Source of the DNA: Trichobilharzia szidati
Taxonomy: Eukaryota; Platyhelminthes; Trematoda; Strigeidida; Schistosomatidae
Length of the DNA: 64,000 nucleotides
Assembly (NCBI GenBank): GCA_944472155.2
Contig: OX235277.1
Span: 32,746,804 to 32,810,803 of the forward strand
Reading direction: 5' to 3'
Part shown: positions 38,901-53,100 of the stretch, piece by piece
Position numbering within the stretch: position 1 is the stretch's first letter
How the letters are laid out: each line of letters opens with the position of its first letter
The notes under the pieces: generated by a model
Databases searched by the model: none
Seen by the model: only the letters and a program-made list of their open reading frames with translations
Told to the model about the DNA's origin: nothing
Position numbers and translations under genes: made by a program

Positions 38901-41900
38901 CTATCTGCATCTCTGACTTTTTCAGTTATTGGTGAGAAATGAAGTGGACTCACGTGTCGTGGTTTCTACAGGCGACGCCATCTCCTTCGCCGTGGTAACT
39001 GCAGCTTCTGAAGAAGGTGAAAATCACATGCATCCGAATTAGAAATCGACAAATGCATCATTTTATGTAAGGAGGTTGACTTGACCTCGAGGATATCGTC
39101 ACGTCGCTCTGTGTATACTTGTTCACGTGAGATGTCTGGAGCGTGTTCAGTCTTCCTCTGTGGGTGGGTGGTTGGCTGGGTGTATACAGTGTTACTGTCA
39201 CTTGTTGAAAATCACATCATTCCCGTGGTTAATGATTTCCACTTCGACTGTGTATTCACGTATATTCGTCTAATGCCTAGTCTCTCTCAGTAAACGCCTC
39301 CATTTCTTTCATTCGGCCAACAATCAATCAGTTGACATTTGCTTCATCATCACATCACGTTACAACTCTACCGAATAGAATAGTGGTATTCTCAAACACC
39401 TTGATTCTCTTCCCTCTCATCTGTCATCCTCAAGCCGAAATGATCGCTTCCACCCACATTCAGAATACACCTCTACTCCTTCGTCAAGCCTTGCACACAG
39501 ATGTACGACGAGAACATGTGTGATGGGACTATCGGAACTGCAATCAACTTGCAGATTGCATACTGACTGCATCGCCCAGTTCACAAATCACAGATGTCAC
39601 TACTCACCAGTTCAGTCTCACGAGTAGTGACACATTGCAGACAAATGACGCCATCTGTCTCCCGCTCAATCTCTCTCTCTCTCTCTCTCCCTTTCTCTCG
39701 CTTTATCCAACTCTATCTGCATCTCTGACTTTTTCAGTTATTGGTGAGAAATGAAGTGGACTCACGTGTCGTGGTTTCTACAGGCGACGCCATCTCCTTC
39801 GCCGTGGTAACTGCAGCTTCTGAAGAAGGTGAAAATCACATGCATCCGAATTAGAAATCGACAAATGCATCATTTTATGTAAGGAGGTTGACTTGACCTC
39901 GAGGATATCGTCACGTCGCTCTGTGTATACTTGTTCACGTGAGATGTCTGGAGCGTGTTCAGTCTTCCTCTGTGGGTGGGTGGTTGGCTGGGTGTATACA
40001 GTGTTACTGTCACTTGTTGAAAATCACATCATTCCCGTGGTTAATGATTTCCACTTCGACTGTGTATTCACGTATATTCGTCTAATGCCTAGTCTCTCTC
40101 AGTAAACGCATCCATTTCTTTCATTCGGCCAACAATCAATCAGTTGACATTTGCTTCATCATCACATCGTGTTACAACTCTACCGAATAGAATAGTGGTA
40201 TTCTCAAACACCTTGATTCTCTTCCCTCTCATCTGTCATCCTCAAGCCGAAATGATCGCTTCCACCCACATTCAGAATACACCTCTACTCCTTCGTCAAG
40301 CCTTGCACACAGATGTACGACGAGAACATGTGTGATGGGACTATCGGAACTGCAATCAACTTGCAGATTGCATACTGACTGCATCGCCCAGTTCACAAAT
40401 CACAGATGTCACTACTCACCAGTTCAGTCTCACGAGTAGTGACACATTGCAGACAAATGACGCCATCTGTCTCCCGCTCAATCTCTCTCTCTCTCTCTCC
40501 CTTTCTCTCGCTTTATCCAACTCTATCTGCATCTCTGACTTTTTCAGTTATTGGTGAGAAATGAAGTGGACTCACGTGTCGTGGTTTCTACAGGCGACGC
40601 CATCTCCTTCGCCGTGGTAACTGCAGCTTCTGAAGAAGGTGAAAATCACATGCATCCGAATTAGAAATCGACAAATGCATCATTTTATGTAAGGAGGTTG
40701 ACTTGACCTCGAGGATATCGTCACGTCGCTCTGTGTATACTTGTTCACGTGAGATGTCTGGAGCGTGTTCAGTCTTCCTCTGTGGGTGGGTGGTTGGCTG
40801 GGTGTATACAGTGTTACTGTCACTTGTTGAAAATCACATCATTCCCGTGGTTAATGATTTCCACTTCGACTGTGTATTCACGTATATTCGTCTAATGCCT
40901 AGTCTCTCTCAGTAAACGCATCCATTTCTTTCATTCGGCCAACAATCAATCAGTTGACATTTGCTTCATCATCACATCGCGTTACAACTCTACCGAATAG
41001 AATAGTGGTATTCTCAAACACCTTGATTCTCTTCCCTCTCATCTGTCATCCTCAAGCCGAAATGATCGCTTCCACCCACATTCAGAATACACCTCTACTC
41101 CTTCGTCAAGCCTTGCACACAGATGTACGACGAGAACATGTGTGATGGGACTATCGGAACTGCAATCAACTTGCAGATTGCATACTGACTGCATCGCCCA
41201 GTTCACAAATCACAGATGTCACTACTCACCAGTTCAGTCTCACGAGTAGTGACACATTGCAGACAAATGACGCCATCTGTCTCCCGCTCAATCTCTCTCT
41301 CTCTCTCTCCCTTTCTCTCGCTTTATCCAACTCTATCTGCATCTCTGACTTTTTCAGTTATTGGTGAGAAATGAAGTGGACTCACGTGTCGTGGTTTCTA
41401 CAGGCGACGCCATCTCCTTCGCCGTGGTAACTGCAGCTTCTGAAGAAGGTGAAAATCACATGCATCCGAATTAGAAATCGACAAATGCATCATTTTATGT
41501 AAGGAGGTTGACTTGACCTCGAGGATATCGTCACGTCGCTCTGTGTATACTTGTTCACGTGAGATGTCTGGAGCGTGTTCAGTCTTCCTCTGTGGGTGGG
41601 TGGTTGGCTGGGTGTATACAGTGTTACTGTCACTTGTTGAAAATCACATCATTCCCGTGGTTAATGATTTCCACTTCGACTGTGTATTCACGTATATTCG
41701 TCTAATGCCTAGTCTCTCTCAGTAAACGCATCCATTTCTTTCATTCGGCCAACAATCAATCAGTTGACATTTGCTTCATCATCACATCGCGTTACAACTC
41801 TACCGAATAGAATAGTGGTATTCTCAAACACCTTGATTCTCTTCCCTCTCATCTGTCATCCTCAAGCCGAAATGATCGCTTCCACCCACATTCAGAATAC

Positions 41901-44150
41901 ACCTCTACTCCTTCGTCAAGCCTTGCACACAGATGTACGACGAGAACATGTGTGATGGGACTATCGGAACTGCAATCAACTTGCAGATTGCATACTGACT
42001 GCATCGCCCAGTTCACAAATCACAGATGTCACTACTCACCAGTTCAGTCTCACGAGTAGTGACACATTGCAGACAAATGACGCCATCTGTCTCCCGCTCA
42101 ATCTCTCTCTCTCTCTCCCTTTCTCTCGCTTTATCCAACTCTATCTGCATCTCTGACTTTTTCAGTTATTGGTGAGAAATGAAGTGGACTCACGTGTCGT
42201 GGTTTCTACAGGCGACGCCATCTCCTTCGCCGTGGTAACTGCAGCTTCTGAAGAAGGTGAAAATCACATGCATCCGAATTAGAAATCGACAAATGCATCA
42301 TTTTATGTAAGGAGGTTGACTTGACCTCGAGGATATCGTCACGTCGCTCTGTGTATACTTGTTCACGTGAGATGTCTGGAGCGTGTTCAGTCTTCCTCTG
42401 TGGGTGGGTGGTTGGCTGGGTGTATACAGTGTTACTGTCACTTGTTGAAAATCACATCATTCCCGTGGTTAATGATTTCCACTTCGACTGTGTATTCACG
42501 TATATTCGTCTAATGCCTAGTCTCTCTCAGTAAACGCCTCCATTTCTTTCATTCGGCCAACAATCAATCAGTTGACATTTGCTTCATCATCACATCGCGT
42601 TACAACTCTACCGAATAGAATAGTGGTATTCTCAAACACCTTGATTCTCTTCCCTCTCATCTGTCATCCTCAAGCCGAAATGATCGCTTCCACCCACATT
42701 CAGAATACACCTCTACTCCTTCGTCAAGCCTTGCACACAGATGTACGACGAGAACATGTGTGATGGGACTATCGGAACTGCAATCAACTTGCAGATTGCA
42801 TACTGACTGCATCGCCCAGTTCACAAATCACAGATGTCACTACTCACCAGTTCAGTCTCACGAGTAGTGACACATTGCAGACAAATGACGCCATCTGTCT
42901 CCCGCTCAATCTCTCTCTCTCTCTCTCCCTTTCTCTCGCTTTATCCAACTCTATCTGCATCTCTGACTTTTTCAGTTATTGGTGAGAAATGAAGTGGACT
43001 CACGTGTCGTGGTTTCTACAGGCGACGCCATCTCCTTCGCCGTGGTAACTGCAGCTTCTGAAGAAGGTGAAAATCACATGCATCCGAATTAGAAATCGAC
43101 AAATGCATCATTTTATGTAAGGAGGTTGACTTGACCTCGAGGATATCGTCACGTCGCTCTGTGTATACTTGTTCACGTGAGATGTCTGGAGCGTGTTCAG
43201 TCTTCCTCTGTGGGTGGGTGGTTGGCTGGGTGTATACAGTGTTACTGTCACTTGTTGAAAATCACATCATTCCCGTGGTTAATGATTTCCACTTCGACTG
43301 TGTATTCACGTATATTCGTCTAATGCCTAGTCTCTCTCAGTAAACGCCTCCATTTCTTTCATTCGGCCAACAATCAATCAGTTGACATTTGCTTCATCAT
43401 CACATCGCGTTACAACTCTACCGAATAGAATAGTGGTATTCTCAAACACCTTGATTCTCTTCCCTCTCATCTGTCATCCTCAAGCCGAAATGATCGCTTC
43501 CACCCACATTCAGAATACATCTCTACTCCTTCGTCAAGCCTTGCACACAGATGTACAACGAGAACATATGTGATCACTCTATCCAGACAGGAATCATACT
43601 GACTGCATCACCCAGTTCACAAATCACAGATGTCACTACTTACCTATCCAATATCGAGAGTGAAGGGTGACATATTTCAGACAAATCACGCCATCTCTCT
43701 CTCCATTTCTCTCTATCTCTGTGTGTGCGTCTTTTCATTCATGAGTGAGAAATGAAGTGGACTCACGTGTCGTGGATTCCACAGCCGCTGTCGTCTTCTC
43801 CGCCGTGGTAACTGGAGCTTCTGAATAAAGTGGAAATCAAAAGTATGGGAATTAGGAAGCCACAAATGCATCAATTCAAGTAAGAATGTTGACTTCACCT
43901 TTACGATGCAATCGCCTCGATCGGTGTACACTCGTTCACGTCACATCTCTGGAGCGCGTTTATTCTCGATGGTTGGGTGTGTGTATACACTTTTACCGTC
44001 ACTTGTTGAAAATCACATCATTCTAATGGCTAATGATTTTCATTCCGACTGAGCATTCACTTATATTCGTCTATTGCCTAGCCTCAGGAAAAGCCTCCAT
44101 TTCTCCTATTCAGTCAACAGTCATTTGACAATTGCTTGATCATCACATCG
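32914..44150 (-). repeat. Right exon-bearing tandem array (thirteen units plus founder)
   Basis: Thirteen near-identical units on the minus strand with exon spacing of 808, 810 or 812 bp, and 763 bp to the founder exon at 43767. The 2-bp spacing steps follow the number of CT repeats in each unit. A few single-base variants are shuffled among units. The array begins inside a unit straight after the (AAT)n tail of the central LINE. Short conserved frames on the other strand inside each unit are by-products of the homogenisation. Confidence 0.92.
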
Positions 44151-47100
44151 TCAATGAAATCTACTATAAAAATAGTAGTAATTGTGTATTTACACTGTTA
44201 CTATACGAGTTTTTGAGACAATTTTATTATAAATTGTTCACTCATTATTTTGTGATTCGAACAAAATTCCTTCGATTACTTTTTAATTTCGTAGAATTTT
44301 TTTTCATTTATGCAGAATTTAGTAGTTAGACCATGAAGCAGGATTAACATCGACAGGAATGTCTTTCATTTTTTTCATGCAGTCAGTTCATCGTTTACAT
44401 TCTGGACTCACCAATGTTTATTTCTTCTTCTTCTTCCTCTTCTTCTCCTGGACTTTCATGTTGTTCCTGACTTCCTGCAAAAAGTGTTTCCTGGTTTAAT
44501 TTATACATGTTACTATTTGTACTTTGTGTGCGTCGGTGACTTAGCAGTTAGAACGCTCGCCGACCATGCACATGGTTTGGGATTCGATCCCCGGCCGACG
44601 CACTGCTTTACCTCGCTAAGCTAGAAATAAGGATGGTAAAGAGGAAAAGTTGGGCATGAGGCTAGCAACCCCATCCTGTAAAATAAAAACACTGCTACAG
44701 AAACTTCAAGCCACTAGCTTGAAGCCCTATGTTCCACTGGGAACGTGAAGGATAAAAATTAAAAAAATAACTATTTCTACTTATGTAGACAACATTTCAT
44801 TTTCAATCATTTCCACTCTCTCTCTCTTTTATCTGATCCCTGACATCGTTGTAGGCTACTGACATGATTAAGTGTGCAGTGTGTCTCTTGCAAATATACT
44901 GAGTATTTCATCATTGGGTTTATTGGCGAAGAGGAGGAATGGAAAGAATTTTTTTATTTATTCTGCATCGGCTTCGACGCTAAATCTTCCTGATCCAGAA
45001 ATATATGTCTCGTATTCTGAACAGTCAATTTATTGTCTCGACTTGTCTCCGGTCTCAGGAGGACGAGTGTTTTCACAGTGGCAGGAGAAACACTAACGTT
45101 CGTGTACAGCGCAACTCATGTAGCCGGTATCTTAATTAGAGTAAATGGAAAACAAGATATTTAAGACGCTGAAATACCTCTTTGTGTTTTTACTTGCTTC
45201 AGTGTATTTCTTACAGTTTATTTCCGTTATTTTCATTATAACTACCCTTACTTATCTCTCACGGAAGAAAATTCATTTAAGCGATCAAAAATAAGTAAAA
45301 AGTGAATGTAAAGTAGGTGATCCCGGAGATAAGAGAAAAAACTCACCTCAAACCCACCAATGAATATTGTCCCTCATAAAATAAGGAGAGTATACTTGCA
45401 AACGATCCGTTAACAAGTGACATGAGTGAAAGTTAAATGTACTCACCTGATGGCGCTGACTCGACTTTTTCTTCCTCGATGTTTGACGGCGGTGGAGATT
45501 CTGGAAAAGAAAGCAGTGTGGGAAGTTCAGTGAGTGATTTAGCAGCATGTCGGTGTTGGAATCTTGGCTGGTGTGTACTTTTGTGTAGTTCCAAACTTGA
45601 ACGAAATGTCTATCAATTTCTCCCTTGTTTTCAGTGGTACTCTTACTGATGTTTGCTGATGATTACATTCTCCAATCAATCAATATACACTGCACTCATC
45701 CTTATCGTGACGACAGAGATTGTGTCAGGTGGATATCAAGCCTGTCTGAGGATTGTTGATGGCGATTTCGCCCGAAATGTGAGGTGTTCGCGAGTGATGA
45801 TTCAGTGAGTGCGATGAACCACTCAGATATGATACAACAAAACTTGGGCACTGTGGTAGAGTATAATTCCATAATGGATAAGATTTTATTTTGATAAATC
45901 ACACAGTGTAGTACAGTTATATTAACTGATGACGTTTCGAGCACAAACTATTGCTCATAATCATATCAATATCATATGAGCAATAGTTTGTGCTCGAAAC
46001 GTCATCAGTTAATATAACTGTACTACACTGTGTGATTTATCAAAATAAAATCTTATCCATTATGGAATGATACAACAAACACCTACACTCGGAGAGATTG
46101 TATGTGTCGTGGTCGGTGTTTCTTTGCTAACTGCCTGTTAGCGCTTTTAGTCCCATATTGTTTTACTTATTTTTCTGTACCCTTTTGGTTTTCCGGTGGT
46201 ATTTAATTTGTTATTCTTTCTTACCTGGTGAGAAATTCGGACTAATTTTGTTCAAGTTTTCATTTTGTTTGTTATTTTATTGGGCATTTTTGTGTATATC
46301 CTCATCTGATAGTGACAATTTTGATAGTTGTCGTTCGGTGCTAATTGTGTTGTTTCGCTTATCTTCCTTGTCCACAATCTGTTTTGCGGTTCTTCTCAGT
46401 TTTCTGTTGTTGCTTGTGCCGCTAGATGAAACGTCATTAGAATAATTTTCCTCACATTAAAATCTGTGAAGTCATATCTCTGTTTTCCTTGACTTAGTTC
46501 AATGCAACATTTCTATAGGCGTTTTGCGGTATAATTTTCATGCACAACATTTCGACTTTTGCTTACTACAGTTTTCGCTATTATTTTTCCCAGTTGACAT
46601 TTTCACTCTTCCATCTCTTTTCCTCAATCAGATTGCTGAATTCAGGTTTCTTTCAAAATTGTTATCGTTTCTGATTTTACTGCTACTTCTCGCCTACTTT
46701 TCTCACATTTCATAGGTTGGTTATATTCTCCTGACTGCTATTTGTGGAGCTTTGATTTCAACTCTGTTTTATCCTGTTTGTTGTCTTTTAAATCTTAACC
46801 ATCTATCAACCAAATCGACATTTTCCTCTTCAGACATTCTAACACTGACCACCTTCTGTCGAATCACTATAAATATACATCACAAGCACCGACCAGTGTC
46901 ATAGGTAATCCAGTCACCAGTGAGAGTCAAAATAATTTTATAGTTTTGGCTTGTAGGGTTTTGAATGATCACGAGTTGACAACAAATACAGGAGAATTAG
47001 AAGACGTGGTAGTTCAGTAACCATAAGGCGCTGATTCGAACCTCGATGAGTGCGTACTGATCGAGAGTTCCAAACAAGAAGCAAACAGATGTTCATTACT

Positions 47101-50100
47101 CCCTGGCTTTCCAACGGCCCTTCAACTGATGCCAACTAGTGGTCAGACGTGTAGCGAATCACATACCTGCAAACCAACACTTACTCGTTTTCCTCTATGT
47201 AACCGTTATTTACGTTTTCACTTCTACTTATTCTGTCTCTACACTTGGTTTCTCTGTGATATTCGTTACAAGTGATCTCAATTTAGAAAGATACATACAA
47301 ATAAAGTGTAATTATATTTCAATAGTTCACACACGATGATAGGTTTTGTGTTTTCGGTAATATTTCGAACAAAATAACTGCCTCTGTTCACACCAACTGT
47401 TTGAATTGTTTTGTTGTTTAATTCACACATTTATGGTTTGTACTCAAATATATCTAGTTTATTTTTTGTTCATTCATTTTTGTGTATTCAGAATTATATT
47501 ACCGAAATGCAAAACAATTACCATTGTGTGTAAACCATCGAAATATAATTATACTTATTTGATCTATTCCACAATGCTCGAACATTTTACTGATACCTAG
47601 ATATCTACCATCTCGGCATGAGTGCATTGATTATGTACATACGAGAGAGAGAAAATCTTTTCTATTACCCTGTACTGTACACCTCTGCACACAATATTAC
47701 ATCATATCTAGTGTTATCATTGAAATGATTTTAGGCTTCAGATACTATTTTAGTAAATATTTAATTTTAGAACAAGACGTATAAGTGAACAATGTTCTTT
47801 TCAATTAGATCTTCTTCAGGCTTTACGCTACTTCACATAGATTTAGATATAAAAATTGCAATCTAACATTATCGAGAGTTGGAAACATTTATTTCCCGAT
47901 ACGAATTTAAAACAAGCAATAAAGGTTAATAAAGCAGAGAGAGTAGTGAAAGGGACTTATACAGCCGCCACCCTTTCTTTGTCATTTCCCTCCCTACCAA
48001 TCATGATTGCTCAAGCGAATAACAAGCTATCTAACTGTATCACTTCTATGTGTATCTACAAATTTAGCTGCTCCTGTGTAAAAAGCTATACATAGCGTAC
48101 AGCTCAACAAACGTATTACTGAGCATCCTCCTTCATGGTTCGGAAAAGGTCGAATAAACTCTGCGAGAAGTTCTATTTTGACTCGTCTGATTGATAGCGA
48201 TCACCGAGTGGACAAAAGAAGTGCCTTCAATGTCACCTATCGCATTTCATAGAAACTTTCGAACAGAACACGAACCGACCTTTTACACATGGCCAAAGCT
48301 AAAGGAATGAATTTCAGAAAACAATCCTAGTCTTCGCATAGAAAGGAAGTTTGTTCTACATTTGTCTCTCCCTTGGCCTAGATAAAGTCTAATTAAAACC
48401 CTCACACCCTTTCTTATTTCACATTATATTCGTGTTGTTTTAATGGTATTTATTTACACTCTTATTATCTGTCCATTTCACCTTTAGTATTACGTGCTTT
48501 TTAAGATTTCACCTAATTCATTTATTTATCGAATTGTCTACATATAAATAGATTACTACCTTCGGTATTCTTATCGCCACATGCATAAACCCTGCTCACT
48601 TATTTGTCTTGTTCTGATATTATTAATCGGAGTATATAATTATATAATTGGTTACCCGAAGTCGGTAGAGAGAATCTTCCGTCATGGAAAGCCGCCAGGA
48701 TGATGACAACGTCCTTCGAATTTCTTGTTTTCTTAGTTACTGTTCTTTCAATAGGAACAATGGTCATTTCGAGAGGTTGATCAGTTAGTCCTTCGAACAT
48801 GATCATACTATCTTTGGAATGACATGGAGAACCTTCCAACGTCCATCTCACCAATTGACTTTTGTTTGACGCAGGTTCGAATTCAACTTCTACAACTCTC
48901 GGAACTGAAAATGGGGAGAAAATTGTGAATATTCACAACGTGATAAGGTACATGGTGGACATTAGTATTATCAACAATGAAGAACGCGAAAAGAAAGTGT
49001 CGATGAATCACGAAGCTTTTATCACTTCTAAAGTATCAAAAAATTAGCTAGGACTTTGAACTTTCTAAAGTCCATAATTTTCAGTCATCTGTTTCACCTG
49101 CATCATAATAAGTTTCATCCTGGTATCTTCTTTTCAGTATCCTGATAATTTATTCGGAAGAAGAATAACTAGGGTGAAAAGTTGTTTTCAATGAACTCTT
49201 CTTCAGGCTCTTCAATGATGAATCCACTCATTTTAACATACAAAACTGTAAGTAACAGGTAACTTGGATTATTCACAAAATATTCTGAATGGTGGACGCA
49301 CAAGACGGATTGATAGCAGTGGTGAGTGAGTTGCGATTACCATTTGGAATACGTATGGTCAACGAGAAAATGCGATAGAATAACGTTGAATAACTGAGTA
49401 ATGTGAGTATTAACGTAGCCAACGAAAGTGTGGTATTCAAAGGTGATTGTGATCAGTTATCTGTGAGATAATATGAATACAACAGAGAAAAGAAACATGA
49501 CGGGCTGGTGTCAACTCAAATGTCCCATCAGCACACGTTTATCAGACGATACCTGAAATTAATCAAGTGGAGTGAACACTATTGTGTAAATATAATATCA
49601 AGTTTGAAAAAGCATTGCGTAAACCTAAGTTGATACACCCAGTAAGGTCGTTAGGTAGTAGAAGGTCTTAAATAGACGTCTGTAAATGAAAGAAAGAGAA
49701 AGGTGTGGGACAGGAATTTAAAATGCCAATGTTTTCAGATGATTTGTTGGTCTTACTGTAGGCCATGGTAAACACAGCGGTAGGACATGCTTCCTCGGTA
49801 TACAGTCATTGGGTCTTCTAGTACTCATTATTAATGCTCCAGCTACTGATGGGAGATGTAGTGGAGCTAATCTAGATAGATTTCCGAGAAAGTGGGGATG
49901 ACCGAGAACGTCTCTTCTAGTTTTCCTGAATGTCCAGTATCTACCGGTTGAGCAAATGCTACACTATTTACGCATTTGGTTTCCTCTTCGGTCATTCATG
50001 CAGGAACATATTTTACTACTTCGTTCCAACTATAGACTGTTGTATGTTCACGAATGTCTGCAGCACAAAATGTACTCACCTCGTTTGTATTTCAGACTCC

Positions 50101-53100
50101 TCCTCGCCTCCTCATAGTAACGAAATACGCCTGACGACTTTGCAAGTATATTGTATTTTTCAGCTACGCATGATTCCCCAATTACATTGAATTCTGATAT
50201 ATCAACCAAAGGGAGATCCAAAGTATCATCAAAGGCCCAGTCTATTTCTCGTTCTAAAGTCAGCTTTGAAATGCCTTTTTCATCGAATCGATTCCATCCG
50301 AATACTAGGGAGTCTGTCTTTTCTTGAAGAAGCCAGAATGCTCTACGTCTTCCTGAAATAAACAATTTCACAAGGAAGTGTTAGTGAAGATCGAGAATTA
50401 AAACTTTGGAGTAAGATGCCGTCTTCACTGTTGTTAGAATCATTCAGATATATTGACCTCAAATACAGTTATGATGATTTCAACAGCTAATTAGTCTACA
50501 ATTGAAATGATGGCAACAAGGAGGCAGAAACTTTCACAGGCTTTCATTCACTCTTAACCATTTAGAAATACTCATTGAGTCATAATATGGAGAAGGAGTT
50601 CAGCAAAGAGTAAATATTTCGGTGATATCATTCTCAAGCTGCACAGTCGCATATGAATAATAAATGTTCTTAGCAAGAAATGCAATATTTGCTAAAATAT
50701 GTCATTTGAATTCTATATTTGAGATAACCAGTTACACAATGTAGAAAGCGTCAATTGAGTAGAAACTAAAATAATATTAAATAAGTAGATCGAGTGACGC
50801 AATATAACTGAATGGGTTGAGTAGCATTCAACTGATATTTGAACCAGAATCAAGTTAACAACATTGGTGGTAAGGGTTAGAAATTTAGTAAGGGGTGATG
50901 GGAGAAAATAACACTTTAAGGAAGTAATCAACATATGATTTACTTATCCAGTGTTAAGCGAGATGAAGTCCAGTGTAGATTTAGGACTGAACCAACTTCT
51001 TTTGTATGCCTAACCAAGCTGGTCAATTTCCCAGAATGCGCTTGTGGACTTGACGTTGCGTACGGTTGGTGTACTTTGCTCCCGACGAGCAAGTCATCTG
51101 ATAAATACACAATGAGGTGGCCGAAAGCGTTAACGTTCGACTGAATCAACTGTCTGCCGGAGAATATGATACGTAATGCGCCTTCTTGAAATGTCTTCTT
51201 CAGACTATTAAAAAGGCGGTTTCTAAGAATTTCCGCCTTCATGCCACCATGAGAGTAAGTGTCAGATGATATGTTTGGATAGCAAACTCTGGACACGGCA
51301 GACATTCCTATCTCCACACGAGCAAGTGAATCTGTAGATGCATATTGCCATTCAAACTTGACTCTGGTTCTACTTGAGTTGAATTCTATTCAATTCTACT
51401 CTTCAATTGTATTGCGTCACTCAACTTACTTATTTGATGTTATTATTTGAGTTACTAACCCAATTAACACTTTATACATTGCGTAACTGGTTATCTTTAA
51501 TTTCCAATTATGTTGGCACATCTTTGCAAATATTCCTTTCACTGTATATGTTCAAACCAAGTTCAGTTTTAACAGTTTGAAAAAATTTGGGCATTGGATA
51601 TATGATATTCATTATAATAAAGGTGTTTTATTTCTCAATGAATGGAACATAAAGCGATATTGTTTCAACTGACGTTTTGCTACTTAATGCTAATAGCTTT
51701 ATCAAAGTATTTTGATAACGCCTTTTTATTAACTCATTATTTCAAAACCATAATGAGTTTGAAAAGCAAAACCACTTGTCTGGAAACAGTATAGTTCTGT
51801 CAAAAATATCATTGAAATCAAACACAAAATGAAAGGAGCTGTAGTCGACATTCATTTAGCCAGATTTGTCAATCCATTACCACATAATTATCAACTCAAC
51901 TGCCAAGTGGTAGATGTTTACCTGTAGGGTACGCTTATCCAAGCAGGATTACAGTGCTGTATATTAAAGCGCAAAGTACTGCGTTATTTGACATTTAGAG
52001 AAATCAAATCTCACTTGTGTCCGAAGTGAACGTGGTGTTTACCAAGTCTGGCAATGAAACCTGATAACGAGTGCATTTCTGTGATCCGTTGTGTTTCGAA
52101 TGGAAAGAATGGCTTCATGCTGGAGCTATGAAGATTCAGTATCAGTGGCATACTTAACTGGTTGTGGTTGCGAGCCCTAGGCCGGAGTTCTTCTCTTTAA
52201 CAGGCGCACCACAGGATGATGATTGAGGTTTAGGAGTGCATGAATTGCGAAAGTTCTACCAGTGGACAATTGGCGCAAAATTAATTCGCCAGGAGTGCAT
52301 GTACGCACGAAACCTAAGTTTTGTATTCCACGTCAAGTAACTGCTTCTAGTCATGAACTAAACCAGTAGTATCAGATCAGTTTGCATTCATTGTTACATG
52401 AAACAACACCCAGCAGGAATTAGTCAGTTTCATCACAAACATCTTATCTACGCCTTAACAAATAATGAAAAAACTGATGTATTTTCTAAGATCATAATAC
52501 ACGCAAATTATGCCTACTTCAACGACAAATATCAAATTACAGAAGACTTACCTTTTTCAGCATTGACTTCAAGATATTCAGGCTTGTAACATTCAACTTC
52601 CTCTTGTGGCAGTAGACTGACTAATAAAGCAGACAAAAGCAATGCCTGCAAATGTTTACAGTGACTAACAAGTTTCTAATTTCCATGGAAAATAATTCTT
52701 GAAATATCACCTCAAAGCACATAGCATAATAAAACTGATGCAACCGGTTGGCTATTTAGAGTAAGACGATGACAATTAATTTTTCCTTTTAGTCCATCCT
52801 CAACTATTTCCTCTCTTGGGAATTAACCGATACCATTCCTCTCCATTTTGAGTTCAGTGTTATTTAAATCCCACAACATCATAACAAAATATAAAAACTC
52901 AAATATCAACCTACGGGCGATCGTGTGCTTAGTATAACACATACGCACTGGGTGTAATCCGTGTATCGTCTAACCTAATGTCTATTTTAAAACCCTGTTG
53001 TTATTGAAAGAATGAAATTTAAAAAATATTCAATCAAAACATTGCACGAAAACTCACCGGATATGAAAGCTAATAGGTACCATTTGAAGTGGACAAGCAG

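Noticed and set aside
27351..43343. Repeated 70-codon frame (MTSRISSRRS...) opposite the gene in every array unit
   Set aside because: It lies antisense in the intron of each unit, is kept identical only because whole units are homogenised, and has no homologous frame with the same ends in the founder unit.
27121..43573. Repeated 63-codon frame (MTFASSSHRV...) in every array unit
   Set aside because: Same reason: antisense intronic frame. In several units its start is not ATG, and there is no domain.
26543..44150. CRISPR-like array
   Set aside because: Units are about 810 bp, nearly identical throughout and contain spliced exons; there are no short direct repeats with unique spacers.
44529..44603. 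Functional tRNA gene
   Set aside because: The tRNA-like fold belongs to a SINE head. The body and LINE-like tail continue beyond it, and other diverged copies occur in the window.
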